Of a stretch of DNA of 64,000 bases, positions 1-15,072 are shown piece by piece. Both the position numbers and the translations under genes were made by a program. This stretch comes from Diplodia intermedia (lineage: Eukaryota; Ascomycota; Dothideomycetes; Botryosphaeriales; Botryosphaeriaceae): assembly GCA_021495925.1 (NCBI GenBank), contig JAKEKT010000139.1:1-64000 (forward strand), written 5' to 3'. The first letter of the stretch is position 1, and every line of letters starts with the position of its first letter. The notes beneath the pieces are model-generated. The model had not been told where the DNA came from. It saw only the letters and a list, made by a program, of their open reading frames with translations, and did no database searches.

Positions 1-2698
<2,698 letters not shown>

Positions 2699-3569
2699 AT
2701 GCATGTCATCCTCACCGGCGCGACGGGCCTGGTTGGCTCCGGCGCTCTCTCGCAAATCCTGGCCAACATGAACGCGGGCGGGCCCATCTCGCGGCTTTCC
2801 ATCCTCAGCAGGAGTCCGGTGCCCATGGCCGAGGGCAAGCCCAACGTGACCGTCATCCAGCACAAGGACTTCGAGAACTATCCGCCCGACGTGCTGAAGC
2901 AGCTGGATGGCGCCGAGGCTTGCATCTGGGCTCAAGGCGTCAGCCAGTTCGAGGTTGGCAAGGAGTGAGCGAGTCTCCAATCACTTCCCGTGCAATGCTG
3001 ATGCAGGCCCAGAGAATACATCAAAATCACCCAAGACTACCCGCTCGCCGCCGCGAAGGCCTTTTCCGGCCTCAACGACCCCTTCAAGTTTATTTTTATC
3101 TCGGGTGCGCCTGCCCCTCCCAGCCAGCCAAACCGGCCCCCACCTCTGTACTAACACGCCGCCAGGTGAGGGTGCCACCCAGTCGCCCGGCTACTTCACC
3201 CCCATCTTCGGCCGCATCAAGGGCATCACCGAGACGCAGCTGCTCGCGCTCCCGGCGTCGGGGTACCCGTCTCTCCGCCCGTACTCGGTCCGCCCCGCCA
3301 TCGTCGACAAGGCCAACCACGCCGACGTCATCGAGGCCCAGAAGAACCGGGCCGGCCTCCTCAAGGAGTACGCCACCGCCGTCTTGGCCCCGCCCTTCCG
3401 CGTCTTCGCCAAGGGCATCATGTCGCCCACCGCGCTGCTGGGTGACTTCTTCGTCAAGCTGGCCGTGGGAGACGGTGCGCCGGTGAAGGGCGACGACGTC
3501 CTGGAGGGAGGCCGCATCATCCCGAACAAGGCCTTCAGGAGGATCATGTCCGAGGGTCCGGCCAAATAG
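2699..3569 (+). CDS. NAD(P)-binding Rossmann-fold protein, epimerase/HTATIP2-like
   Basis: The product is a small oxidoreductase-like protein, predicted to be 253 residues. Exons are 2699-2964, 3013-3104 and 3166-3569. An alternative first acceptor at 3006 would add two residues. The N-terminus has the dinucleotide-binding motif TGATGLVG at residues 6-13, straight after the first beta strand. The middle exon encodes a YIKITQDYP segment, matching the central region of fungal 'nucleoside-diphosphate-sugar epimerase' and HTATIP2-like proteins. The second intron has a clear CTAAC branch site near 3150. The substrate is unknown. The protein is shorter than true sugar epimerases, so enzymatic identity beyond NAD(P) binding is inference. 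It stands alone on its strand. Confidence 0.85.
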
Positions 3570-4378
3570 AGGACGGCGTTGGGCGGTTGATCGAGGCGTT
3601 TTTGGGCGTGGCTGTTCTTCTGGGCGATTGAGGCATGGTGTTTGACTGGACCTAGACGTATTTTCCAACTGTTGGTAGTAATGCCGGAGGGGATTCAGAT
3701 TAGAGAGACCGAACACGTTCTCGTCTGCCTGTCTCTACACACAAATTGCAGGGGGCTCTGGATGAAGATGTGGCTTTCTCCTCCAACTTCCACGAAAGCC
3801 GCATAGGTTGCAGAGCTATATTGACATCTGGGTTCTTGGTCTGATCGACGTTTGCCCGAGTCATGCATGTACTGCGCAATGCTAACTAGCATAACGCGTC
3901 GTTATCAACGGCCGACTTACGCGAACCGACATGTTGATATCTCAAACACTATACATCACCCACCTACCTTTCACTTGAGGTGGAGGTTGGCCGCGGCGGC
4001 GGCGGCGGGGATGGAAGGGAGGTGATCAAGGGGGTGAGGGTGGAGGGAGGTGGGTGGGCGGGTTATATGGGGGTGCACACGTTCGTGGTGGAGGATGGGG
4101 ATGAGGTGGGGGCGGGGTTTTCGTTTGAGGCGTTGGGGAGTTGAGACGGTTGTCTTTTTGTCTTCCTCCTCGGTTGTGGGGAAGAGGCTGGTGGTCGAGG
4201 TGGTGACTCCAGTGGTAACTTGGGATGAATAGGTCGTTGGACAAAGGGCTCATGGGTCAACATGTGGTGATTACATTGCAATGTCGAACCTTCTCGTATT
4301 ATAAAAGATGGTGAGTGATATGGAAGAGATCAAATAAACGAAACTAAAATCGCGGCACTCCTCCAGTCAATGCCAATC
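3570..4378. other. convergent intergenic region
   Basis: This holds the 3' ends of two convergent genes. It contains a GGC-type triplet run near 3992-4010 and a strongly G/GT-rich strand from about 4020 to 4250. No coding frame was supported. Confidence 0.5.
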
Positions 4379-7300
4379 TCAACTTTGGAGCCGCTCTAGC
4401 TCCCTCTCCCACCTCGTCTTCTTCCCTCCCTTTGCCTTCTTCGGCGGCGGTGGAAGCGACGCCTCCTTTGTTTCTGGCTCTTTACCCTTATCCGATCTCT
4501 TCCGCTTGTTAGTGGCACTCGATGGCTTTTTCGGGGTAGCCTTTCCCTTTCGAGGTCTTTTTGGTTTGGACGATGGCTCCGACTCAGGCTCCGGCTCCGG
4601 CTCCGTTGCGATCTCGCTCTGATGTGTATCCTCCGATACCAGCAAGAGCTCGCGTTCTTCTAGCGAAGGTGGCTGAGCCTCCTCTATAATGGCTGGCGCA
4701 ACAGGCGGCGGCGTGCTGGGAGGAGTGAGAACAGAAGCCTGCGTCTCCGGCACTCGCAAGTCGACAGACGCCGTAGGGGGCGTCGGCGGCGGCGGCTCAT
4801 CGACGTCGTCGTCATCAGGAGTCGCCTTGACCAGAGTCGTCTCCCCTTCGCCTTCCACAACCGCCGCCACTCCCAGCAGCCCCAACTCCCTCACGACCTC
4901 CCTCCACAACAACCTATTCCCCTCCAACTCCGACAAGCCCACCTCCTCCTCTTCCGCCTCCGCCACGGCAACCTGCTGCTGCTGCCGCTGCTGCTGCCGC
5001 CCACTCTCCCCCACCTCGTCCGCCGAAAACGCCACATCCCTCACCCCACCCCTCCTCACCCACTCCCTCACCACAAACTCTGCCTTTTCCCCTCCGTCCC
5101 CGTCCCCATCCCCGTCCCCATCCCTCTTCTTCTTCTCCTTCCCCTTCTCCTTCCCCCCAACATCCACCACCTCCAGCTCCCGCCCGATCGAAACCATCAT
5201 CCACCTCCCCCTTTTATTACCACCATGATGATGATGATGATGATGCTGAAGCAACAACGTCGCCAGCGCCGCGCTCGGGAAGTCGTCGAAGAAGCGCGGC
5301 ATGCGCACCCGCAGCCGCCGCAGCCGCGTGAAGCGCAGCGCCGCGCCGCGCCACCACGCCTGCCAGCCGCGGGCTTCGCGGGTCAGCATCGCGCGACGAT
5401 GGTGGTGGTGGTGGAGACTGGAAAGTTCTTTCTTCTCCTCTTTGTCTGCTTTGGTGGTTGGAGGAAGAAGAAGAAGATGATGGTGCCCGACCCAGTCTTG
5501 GTACCGGATCACCAGCTCGTCCGCGCAGGCGGCGATGTTGTCCGGGCCGTTGGCGGCGGCAGCAGCAGCAGCACCCGCGGCGGCGTCGAGGGTGAGCCGC
5601 TGCTCATCTTCCTTCTGTGGTCGCTGGGTCTCCGCCGCCGCCGCGGTAGTAGTAGTAGTAGTATCAATGCCACCGCCATGGCGTACGAGGTCCGCGTCGT
5701 CGACGGGAAGGGTGAGCCACGACGTGTGGTCCCCGACGTCAGCGGGGTGTCCCGCGGCGGTGGCGCCCCAGTACAGGCCCGCGTTGGAGAGGAAGGGAGA
5801 GCGAGGCCGGTTGCCGAGGAGGAGGCGGACGGGGACGCCGGCGTGGGAAAGGGTGCGGAGGGCGTTGAGGATGGGGGCGACGAGGCGGCGGGTGGTGGTG
5901 GTGGCTCGTCTTCCGTCTTCGTCGTCGTCGTCCCCCTCCCCCTCGGGCGCCGCGATCTCGATCCCTACGTTCCATGGGAAGTTGTGGGCGTCCAGAAGAG
6001 GGTCGAGGTCCCAGAGCGGCGCCCAGCCGAAGCCCTGGTGGAGGAGGCGGAATGCCTGGATGGCCTCGTCGTTGGCGGCGTCTCCGAAGATGCCGGGGGA
6101 GGAGGACTGCGAGCTCGGGCCGATGAAGGAGAACGGGCTGACGGGGATCTCGTTGATGACTTCTTGGTCGTTGAAAGAAAAGTTGTCGCAGTGGTTGAAG
6201 GCGTCGGTCAACTGAAGCAGGAAGTCGTTCAAGCCGGGGACTGGGCTTTGGTGTCTGTTGGTCAGCAAGTATTCCGCTATCAGTGCGCTTTTGCCGCTCA
6301 AGACGTGATCGGGTTCGATCTGCTCCGCTGCTTGCAGTTGACTTTTTGCCCATTGATGAAGGTAACCCTTGATCTCTTCATTCCGTAGTTGCTGGGTCGT
6401 CCTTTCCGGCGGGAATACCTCCACATTAAGTACTCCATGGAATTCCCCCTTCTTGGCTTTCCCTAGCTTAGTCTGATACTTGCAAATGGCCTTATCGTTC
6501 GCCGAGAAAGCGCCAACGTTCGTATATCCAGCTGTTGGTTGATTTGGATCATCCCTACTGACGTCTGGTTCCCGCCCCGGCGCAAAGCGACGAAGCACGT
6601 CTCCAAAAGAGACGGAGAACCTCCTGATATTCGTGCGTCCCCGCAACATCTCGACCATGCGCGGCGCAAACTCAGCCTGGTAGAACTCAATCGCCCGCAA
6701 AGTCTCCGGCGCGTTGTCCTCGAGTCCCTTAACGACGGCACAGAAGTGCGCGTGCGAGCCTTCGTCTTCGGCGCAAGCCTGGTGCGGACGCCACAGGCTG
6801 CTCAGCGCTGGGTTGAGGGAGGGCCCCCTGATGGCAAGTGTCCGGAGCTTGCTGCACTCCGAGATGACCGACGTGACGTCGAACGAGCTCTGCCCAAAGT
6901 CTCCCGCCTCGCGACGGCTGCGGATCTCCGCATTGGCAAGTTCGTCGCGCTCGAGCCCGTCGCTCGATCTGGCGTGCCGGTACTTCCAGTCGTGCAGCCT
7001 TTCGCAGCCCCAGTGCCTGACCCAAAGCTTCTCGAGACGACCCAACAGCGTCTTGTGGCTGCGCAACTGTTCATACGTCTTGAGGTCCTGAGACTTCCAT
7101 GATAGCTCCCCCTGGCTGTCGGTGGTGGGATAGGAACCCTCGAAAAAATCATCACCGCAGACCATCGTATCCTGTAAGTCGCTCAGGTCGAGCTCGGTCA
7201 GCTTTGGCAGATTCTCCTCGACCCATTCATAGTCCTTGGACGAGTGCCAGTGGCTCATCGCCAGCCGACGCACTCGGAAGCGATTGCTGTCGTCGACTGA

Positions 7301-7402
7301 TTTTTGGAAGGCAGTCCATTGGCGTTGGCACCCTTCTTTCCATTCGTGCCATGTCAGGCCGTCAAAGTCGAGGAAACGTGGTGCGGGCGTGTAGTGATCC
7401 AT
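4379..7402 (-). CDS. large fungal protein with low-complexity tracts and basic tail
   Basis: A single uninterrupted frame predicts 1007 residues, starting at the ATG at 7402. I recognise no catalytic domain. The first half (about residues 1-480) is ordinary globular sequence with LxxLxLSDL-type segments, resembling the F-box/leucine-rich hypothetical proteins common in Pezizomycotina, though no F-box is obvious. The second half carries acidic runs, poly-Thr, poly-Ala, two poly-His runs, GDGDGD repeats and Gln-rich stretches. The last ~100 residues are Pro/Glu/Lys-rich with PKRPRKGK and NKRKRSDKGK clusters that look like nuclear localisation or AT-hook-like motifs. A nuclear role is inference. 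Much of the composition comes from trinucleotide runs in the DNA. Function unknown. Confidence 0.7.
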   Translation of the reverse strand: MDHYTPAPRFLDFDGLTWHEWKEGCQRQWTAFQKSVDDSNRFRVRRLAMSHWHSSKDYEWVEENLPKLTELDLSDLQDTMVCGDDFFEGSYPTTDSQGELSWKSQDLKTYEQLRSHKTLLGRLEKLWVRHWGCERLHDWKYRHARSSDGLERDELANAEIRSRREAGDFGQSSFDVTSVISECSKLRTLAIRGPSLNPALSSLWRPHQACAEDEGSHAHFCAVVKGLEDNAPETLRAIEFYQAEFAPRMVEMLRGRTNIRRFSVSFGDVLRRFAPGREPDVSRDDPNQPTAGYTNVGAFSANDKAICKYQTKLGKAKKGEFHGVLNVEVFPPERTTQQLRNEEIKGYLHQWAKSQLQAAEQIEPDHVLSGKSALIAEYLLTNRHQSPVPGLNDFLLQLTDAFNHCDNFSFNDQEVINEIPVSPFSFIGPSSQSSSPGIFGDAANDEAIQAFRLLHQGFGWAPLWDLDPLLDAHNFPWNVGIEIAAPEGEGDDDDEDGRRATTTTRRLVAPILNALRTLSHAGVPVRLLLGNRPRSPFLSNAGLYWGATAAGHPADVGDHTSWLTLPVDDADLVRHGGGIDTTTTTTAAAAETQRPQKEDEQRLTLDAAAGAAAAAAANGPDNIAACADELVIRYQDWVGHHHLLLLPPTTKADKEEKKELSSLHHHHHRRAMLTREARGWQAWWRGAALRFTRLRRLRVRMPRFFDDFPSAALATLLLQHHHHHHHGGNKRGRWMMVSIGRELEVVDVGGKEKGKEKKKRDGDGDGDGDGGEKAEFVVREWVRRGGVRDVAFSADEVGESGRQQQRQQQQVAVAEAEEEEVGLSELEGNRLLWREVVRELGLLGVAAVVEGEGETTLVKATPDDDDVDEPPPPTPPTASVDLRVPETQASVLTPPSTPPPVAPAIIEEAQPPSLEERELLLVSEDTHQSEIATEPEPEPESEPSSKPKRPRKGKATPKKPSSATNKRKRSDKGKEPETKEASLPPPPKKAKGGKKTRWERELERLQS

Positions 7403-8204
7403 GACAACAACTGACTTGGGTTCGCTGCGCGAAAAGAGAGGTCCGGACGACTGCAGCTGTGGTGGATGTGCGATGCATATTGTGAGGTCAGTTGAACAAA
7501 TGTCTTTGTCTGCCCATTCTCTGAGAAATGTCCGGACTGGGCAACTTCAGGTCGCGAGCGTCCATGAGAACAAAGCAGCCGTGGTAGAGAACGTCACACA
7601 TGGGAAGTGTAACAATGTTGAAAATATGTGAGGCAGTAAAGACGGTCTGTTAGTAAGCAAAGCTGGGTTGTCGCCTGCGGACTGAACTTTAGACGGCCAA
7701 GGCGGACAGTGAATCCTTCACATGGCGCCAAGGCATTAGACTGAGGCTCCTTCAATGGAGTTGAACGCTGCGCGCAGGGCTCGAGGGGAACGCAGGGTGC
7801 CTTGGCAAAAATTACCAAGAAGTCTTCGCGCGCACTAAAGACCAGGAACACGCCAGGGACGAAGACTGTATGCTGCTACTTGGTGATATCAAAAATCCAT
7901 CTACTGTGAATTCCCACTGAGCAAAGTAGAAGGTGCGGGCCGACAGTTCCAAGCCAGCACTCAATCGCAAAAAAATCACATGCAAGAAGGAGAATCGAAC
8001 GACCAGTCGTGGGAGGAGTGCTAGGATTGAAGGATGTCTGATGGGAATATGGCCCAAAAGAAAACCGGGAGGAAATTCGACGCAGACCGCTGCTCGGCTA
8101 AGACAGATTTAGCTCCTCGCCCGTCGATCCCCTGCCGCCGCCGTACCAAAGAGCATCAGGTCGTCGTTCATTCTTGAAACATGGCGCCAGCCCGGCGGCC
8201 GCGC
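7403..8204. other. intergenic region between two minus-strand genes
   Basis: This contains the upstream region of the 1007-residue protein gene and the 3' flank of calmodulin. A TCGAAC-type match near 7990 was tested as a tRNA T-arm, but its stem does not pair. No gene was supported. Confidence 0.5.
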
Positions 8205-9624
<1,420 letters not shown>

Positions 9625-10985
9625 ATGTGGCGCGACCGCACCAACCTGTCCGTTCCGCCGCTGCCGCTCCCCGGCCCTTTTGTGCTGACCCAAGCTCCAG
9701 CTTCATCTCCTACCGCCAGTCGTACTCGCACCACCCTGCCAAGCGGAAGCCTCTCTATGGCGGGCCCTCGAATGGCTTCGCCGACAATGCCGCCCTCAAC
9801 GACGAGCGCCGTGGGCTCATGTCCGCCTACGATGACCCGAACGACGGCGATGCGGTCATCGAGATGGACGTGCTGCCGCCGCGCTGGCTAGACATTCAGG
9901 ACGAGGTCACGGAAAAGCTGCAGGACATATCCGGCCAAACGAAGCGCCTCGATCAGCTCCACCAGAAGCACGTGCTGCCAGGCTTCGACGACGATGACGT
10001 GAAGAAGCGCGAGGAGCGCGAGATAGAGCGCCTCACACAGGAAATAACACGGGGTTACCAAGGCTGCCAGAATGCAATCAAGCGTGTCGATGCCATGCTG
10101 CGCGAGAGCGCTCAGCGCGAGGGCGGCACTAGCAAGGGCGAGGAGGTCATGGCACGAAATCTCAAAGTCTCCTTGGCCTCGCGCGTCGGCGACTCCAGTG
10201 CAGCTTTCCGCAAGAAGCAGTCGGCGTACTTGAGAAGTGTGTACTCCCTTTTCTTAAGGGCAAGGCCCTGATTAACAATTTGCGTAGAACTTCGCGCCCT
10301 CGGCGGCCTATCCTCTCCTTCACGTACCAATTCACCCGGCCCTCAGAACCCATACACCGATCCCTCCCTTCAGGAATCTTACGATGATACTTCTCTATCC
10401 CGCGCCACACTTCAACAAACCGCTCAAGTCCGTTCCCATGTCCGTAAAGATGCCAATGAGGCAATCATTGCGCAGCGTGAACGGGAGATCGATGAAATCG
10501 CGAAGGGCATTATCGACCTGGCCTCGATATTCCAAGAGTTACAAACCATGATCATTGATCAAGGTAGCATGTTGGATCGCATAGACTACAACGTAGAACG
10601 CATGACCACGGACGTTAAGGCTGCGGACAAAGAGCTCACGGTAGCGACAAACTACCAAAAGCGGACGGTTAAACGAAAAGCGATGCTCCTGCTTGCCATT
10701 CTAATTGTCGGAGCCTTCATCCTTCTCGGATTGAAGCTGGGCACCCGGAGTGGCAGTGCCAGTGCGAGCCCACCGCCTGTCATTCCGCCTTCGCAACCGG
10801 AACCACCGGTCGCCCCGGAACCACCATCCGAACCAGACACGCCCGCAGAACGTCTCGGCATAATTGATGGAAGAATGGCTCTGAGACGCGCCGTAGGCGC
10901 ACCTGCCGGAAGAAACAGAGAACGGTTGCGCTGGCGCAAGCGCAGACTACGACGGACCGCTGATGATGTCATGGCATTGTTGTGA
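9625..10985 (+). CDS. TLG2: t-SNARE of the TGN/endosome (syntaxin-16/Tlg2 family)
   Basis: This is the Qa-SNARE for fusion of endosome-derived vesicles at the trans-Golgi and partners with the SM protein Vps45. Exons 9625-9647, 9701-10236 and 10288-10985 encode 418 residues. The N-terminus MWRDRTNL continues after the first intron with FISYRQSY, the conserved fungal Tlg2 start. An N-terminal three-helix region is followed by the SNARE helix. That helix begins near EIDEIAKGIIDLASIFQELQ, whose last Gln is the likely zero-layer residue, and the helix runs through IDYNVERM. A membrane anchor follows (AMLLLAILIVGAFILLGLKL). A Pro-rich, basic lumenal tail of about 85 residues follows the anchor, as in other Tlg2 proteins. 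Confidence 0.95.
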
Positions 10986-11431
10986 TTCCAGATTTATTTT
11001 TTATGCTTTTAGAGCAACGGCACACGCTGCATCTGATTTCCTAGCGTCTGTAGGAGTAGTAGAATGAAGAAAGAGAACGACGAATATACCAAAAAAAAAA
11101 AAAGCCATGCTAAATGATCCTCGGGACCGTACTTGTGCATCCCTGCTCCAAGTAGTGGCGCCGCCCCTGTAAACATGCTCCCACCCATAGGGCACGAGAA
11201 CGGCAACCAATTTCCCGCGCTCAGCCCTAACCGTGCCGTCGTATACTCAACACACACCGCTTTCGCCTCACCGACCCGCCGCCCCCGGGGAGAGACAGAT
11301 AGGCAATACACAGCCTCTTGAAACCAAACGGCATTCTCGTATTCGGTGCGCAGCGCAGCGCGCCGCAACCACCGACTTGTCCGATAACTTTTTTTTTTTT
11401 TTGCGGGAATGATAGGGTAACCCCAGCCAGC

Positions 11432-11445
11432 TACATACGTATGTA
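11432..11445. repeat. 14-bp perfect palindrome
   Basis: TACATACGTATGTA is identical to its reverse complement. It sits in non-coding sequence between two convergent genes. Function is unknown, and one such palindrome could occur by chance. Confidence 0.6.
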
Positions 11446-11686
11446 AGGCGCCACCGACGACGATGATGCAAGATACGCGAGTTAGGTTCGCATACGTAAG
11501 GTCCACCATGTTGCGTCCCCGTGCGTGCTCGGTCTCTCTCTCCGCCTCATCGTTGGGGCGCAGCAGCGGTAGCAGCCACGGCAGCAGTAGCAACGAAACT
11601 AACTTTCGGCTCTACTGGACGACACGAGCGAACGGCCCGCGCGCCCCGTGCTATCTTTAGCTACCTAGCGATGGAGCTTGCTTTGC

Positions 11687-11779
11687 GTGTGTGTGTGTGT
11701 CTGTGTGTGTGGAGAGAGGGAGAGAGCGAAAGAGAGCGAGAGAGCAGACGAGAAGCGAAGCGAAGCGAACTGAAGCGAG
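11687..11779. repeat. compound microsatellite (GT)n-(GA)n-(GAAGC)n
   Basis: An interrupted GT run (about 11687-11720) passes directly into a GA-rich run (about 11721-11744) and then pentamer GAAGC copies (about 11751-11779). It is a compound simple repeat in a 3' intergenic region. Confidence 0.85.
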
Positions 11780-12484
11780 GCTGTGATGTGATGTGCTGGC
11801 TTTTCATTAAACTTTAGCTCATTCTCTTCTTGCCTTCTCCTGTTGTTATCCCTTTAGCTACGTTTATTTGTTGCACGGTTGCTAGGGGGGAGAAAAGGAG
11901 TGAAGTTTGAATGTCATTTTCCCGTTTGACTTCCCTTTTTTCTTCTTCTTTTCTCAAAAGTCATGGTACTCATCTGTAGGAGCACAGCAAGTTACAAAGG
12001 AAATTGGTCCTTTGAGCTCACATGGACGATACACATCTCCTACATAGATAGGCTGTTGAATACAGGATTCGAACGTAAAAGTCAGTTTCAATGTGCACTT
12101 TTACGTCCGGATCTGTATCCGACTGCCTATGCGGGCGGGGCAATTTCTTTTGTCACTCGCTGTGGGGGGTGGTTTAAGCCAAGGCGAGGCGCAGGGCTGC
12201 GCTTTGAAACATGCCACGGCAGCAGAAACTGTGGGGATGCCAATGCAGGTCCCTATGTCAGAGAACCAGGGGCGAGGGCATCCGCGCCGTTTGCTCGGGT
12301 AAGACTGCACGTGCGTAACCAATAAGAGTGCTGGGCATTAGAATCTACGGGTCTTCGAAAAGAGGCTTCTCAGTTGGGGGGGAAAGGAAATGAAGAAGAA
12401 GGAAAAAGAGAACCGAAACCAAAGACATCATCGCTCATCATCGCAAGGTCATGTCGGGATCGTCATCATCCAATATCTAGCTAG

Positions 12485-15072
12485 CTAGCCCTCGGTGAGC
12501 ACGCCGCCACCGCCACCCGAACCTTTCGTGAAGCCCTCGAACGATGGCAGGTCGTAAATCCCTTGCGGATCCTGGCCGTCCTCGTAAATGTATTGCCGGG
12601 CTTTCGCGATGCGATGTTGAATGTCCGTGTGCAGCCGCACAAAGTCCAGCCGCACGTCCCTGTTGCGTTGCTCTGCGCCTTCGAGCGCCCTGAGCGCGAC
12701 GTGGTACCGAGAGACGTTGTTGGCGAGCATCATGTCGAAAGGTGTCGTCGTCGTCCCCTCCTCGCGGTACGCCTCGATCGACACGCGGTCGATTTGCGGG
12801 CGGCCGAACAGCAAGGCCGCGAGCTCGTTGCGGTAGCCGTGGTAGTTGAAGTGGATGGGACGATCCGGCGTAAAGAGCGCATTGAAGGCTTGCGAGCTGA
12901 AGCTGTGTGGGTGCGAGCCGTCCAGACTCAAGACCATGAGGTCAGTGACGTTGACAACGCGGACGCGGAGTGTGGGAGCGATCTCGCGGATAAGCTCTGC
13001 GGCTTTCACGACTTCGAAGGTGAGCTCAACACCAACACCAACGAGCACGACATCAGGGTCGCGACCGTCGTCTGTGCTGCAGAACTTGAACACGCCAGCA
13101 CCAGCGCGGCAGTGAGCCTCAGCTTCATCCGGGTTGAGGAAGACGGGCGTAGGCTGCTTGGAGCCGACCATTAGATTCACATAGTTTTTAGAACGGAGAC
13201 AGTGGTCGAGAGTGGATAGGAAGCAGTTGGCATCAGGTGGAAGATAGACCCGAGCTGCCGTGGGCTTCAGGTTCAGCACGGCGCCGATGAACGACGGATT
13301 CTGGTGAGAAAACCCGTTGTGCTCCTGTCTTGTCCATGTGGATGTCTCGATATAGTTGATGGATGCGACGTCTCCTCTCCAGCGGCACTCTCCGGCCTAT
13401 TTAGGGAGTTAGAACAGCCGTTACTTGCGATGTGTTTCCTACCTTAAGAACTCACCATCTTGATGAATTTTGCGTATTGGACCATCATCGTATGGACAAT
13501 ACCGAGGAAACTCTCGTAGGATGGGAACAAGGCGACTCGTCCTGTCAGAGTGTATCCTTGCATGAAGGCTTGACAACAGTGCTCTGATAGGATTTCAACG
13601 ACACGTCCGCCCTGGAACCGAGAGAACTCGTCCCATTGGAAGTTCCTGCCCGTGTGTTTGAAGACTTCGTTGAGCTTGTTACTCTCAAGCTCATCTGGTG
13701 AGAAGATTCGCAGGCTCTTCGGGTTTTGGACCAGAGATTCATCAAGCAACTCTCCGATGGTCTTCATGCAGCTTGCTTCTCCACCTTTCTCAACGCCAAA
13801 TTTCTTCCAGCCCGGCATGTTGACGCCTTCATAGGGCTTGTAGGTCTCCTTGACTTGCCCGAGCTTCTTGTGGTCTTTCTCTGGGATCACCTCCAGTACC
13901 GAGTCGTTAGGAGTGCCGTCGGAGTTGAAGAGTTCATCAGGTTTGTAACTCTCAAGCCACTGCTGCAGCTGTTTCAAGTGCTCAGGGTCACTCTTTGCCT
14001 TGGCAAGCGGAACTTGGTGGGCGCGGAAAGAGCCTTCGACGATTTCACCATCAACCTTCTTTGGACCAGACCAGCCCTTGGGTGTCCGCAGGATGAGGAC
14101 CGGCCACCGAGGCTTCGAGATGGGGTTTCCAGAGCGAGCTGCGGTCTGAATTCTCCTTATTTCAGACAGCGCCCACTCCATGGAGTGACCCAAGTCAGCA
14201 TCAATATCATTGAGGTCCTCGACAATGCGTGGTTGGTAGCCATATCCAGCAAAGAGAGCCACGAGCTCCTTGTTGTCCATGCAGCCATAGATAGTGCGCT
14301 CTGAGATCTTGAAGCCATTGACATGGACGATCGGGAGCACAGCACCAGACTCGGCGGGGTCAATGTACTTGTAGCCATGCCATGCGGTTGCGGTGGGACC
14401 GGACTCGGCTTCACCATCGCCAACAATGCATGGCACAATCAGGTCTGGCTTGTCCATGACGGCGCCAAAAGACACACCAAGTGCGTAGCCGAGTTCGCCT
14501 CCCTCGTGGATAGCGCCTGGAGTCTCGGCGTTGATATGGCTGGGAGGGCCTCCGGGAGTGGAGAATCTGGTGATCAAGTTGTGAAGTCCCTGCTTCGTGC
14601 GGGCATATTCTGGGTAAAACCTGCCCATAGAGCCCTCAAGCCAGAGGGCGGCAAGGAGGGCAGGTGCACCATGGCCAGGACCAACAACGTAAATCATGTC
14701 GAGATCATGCTTCTTGATCAGGTAGTTTAGGTGGGAGTAGACGAGTATGAGTCCAGGGCAGGTGCCCCAATGGCCTAGCAGGCGTGGCTTGATGTCGTCA
14801 AAGGTCAGGTCTCGCTCAAGCAGGGCATTGTCCCGAAGGAAGATCATGGCTGTAGAGTCAAGTTAGGATCATTGTTGGCTGAAAGATTTTATGGAAAGTG
14901 CGGAATTACCTGCTGCAATGTAAGCAGCCGCACGGCGAAATGCATGGAGCTGAGCATTGTGAGGCTCAGGGAGGGTTTTCTTGTCAAGCTTGACGGCCAA
15001 GTCGAGGACATCGTCGGGAAGGTGTGAAGGGAGAGGCTCCGGGTTGGGGCGATCAATGACTTCGCCGGGCAT
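12485..15072 (-). CDS. xylulose-5-phosphate/fructose-6-phosphate phosphoketolase
   Basis: This thiamine-diphosphate enzyme cleaves xylulose 5-phosphate (or fructose 6-phosphate) with phosphate to acetyl phosphate plus glyceraldehyde 3-phosphate (or erythrose 4-phosphate). Exons 14910-15072, 13456-14849 and 12485-13396 encode 822 residues, the usual family length. Diagnostic segments are GHWGTCPG, YVVGPGHGAP, NAETPGAIHEGGELGYALG and the ThDP/Mg motif region IVGDGEAESGP. Further on are GWSGPK, the C-terminal WRQEHNGFSHQ-type segment (here TRQEHNGFSHQNP), and VYLPPDANCFLS. The gene is head-to-head with acetate kinase, which uses its product. No targeting peptide is obvious, so it is probably cytosolic. 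Confidence 0.97.

Larger units (their letters stand above)
10986..12484. other. convergent intergenic region with simple repeats
   Basis: These 1.5 kb lie between the 3' ends of TLG2 and the phosphoketolase gene. They hold poly-A/T tracts (about 11090-11103 and 11391-11402), a 14-bp palindrome at 11432-11445, and a GT/GA/GAAGC microsatellite block at 11687-11779. A TTCGAAT match near 12070 (minus strand) is not a tRNA, because its flanks do not form a T-stem. No gene was supported. Confidence 0.55.

Noticed and set aside
2907..3569. A continuous 220-codon frame read as a separate protein
   Set aside because: It reads exon 3 of the epimerase-like gene in frame, but its upstream part is out-of-frame exon sequence and intron. 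The three-exon model restores the conserved protein.
5225..6388. 387-codon plus-strand open frame within the 1007-residue gene
   Set aside because: It is a shadow frame created by triplet repeats and GC-rich codons of the minus-strand gene. It begins with a poly-Met run from ATG repeats.
7975..8010. GTTCGATTC match (minus strand) suggesting a tRNA
   Set aside because: The T-stem does not form, and no D-arm consensus lies at the right distance.
12055..12085. TTCGAATC match suggesting a minus-strand tRNA
   Set aside because: The five bases on either side do not pair as a T-stem, and no acceptor or anticodon arm can be drawn.
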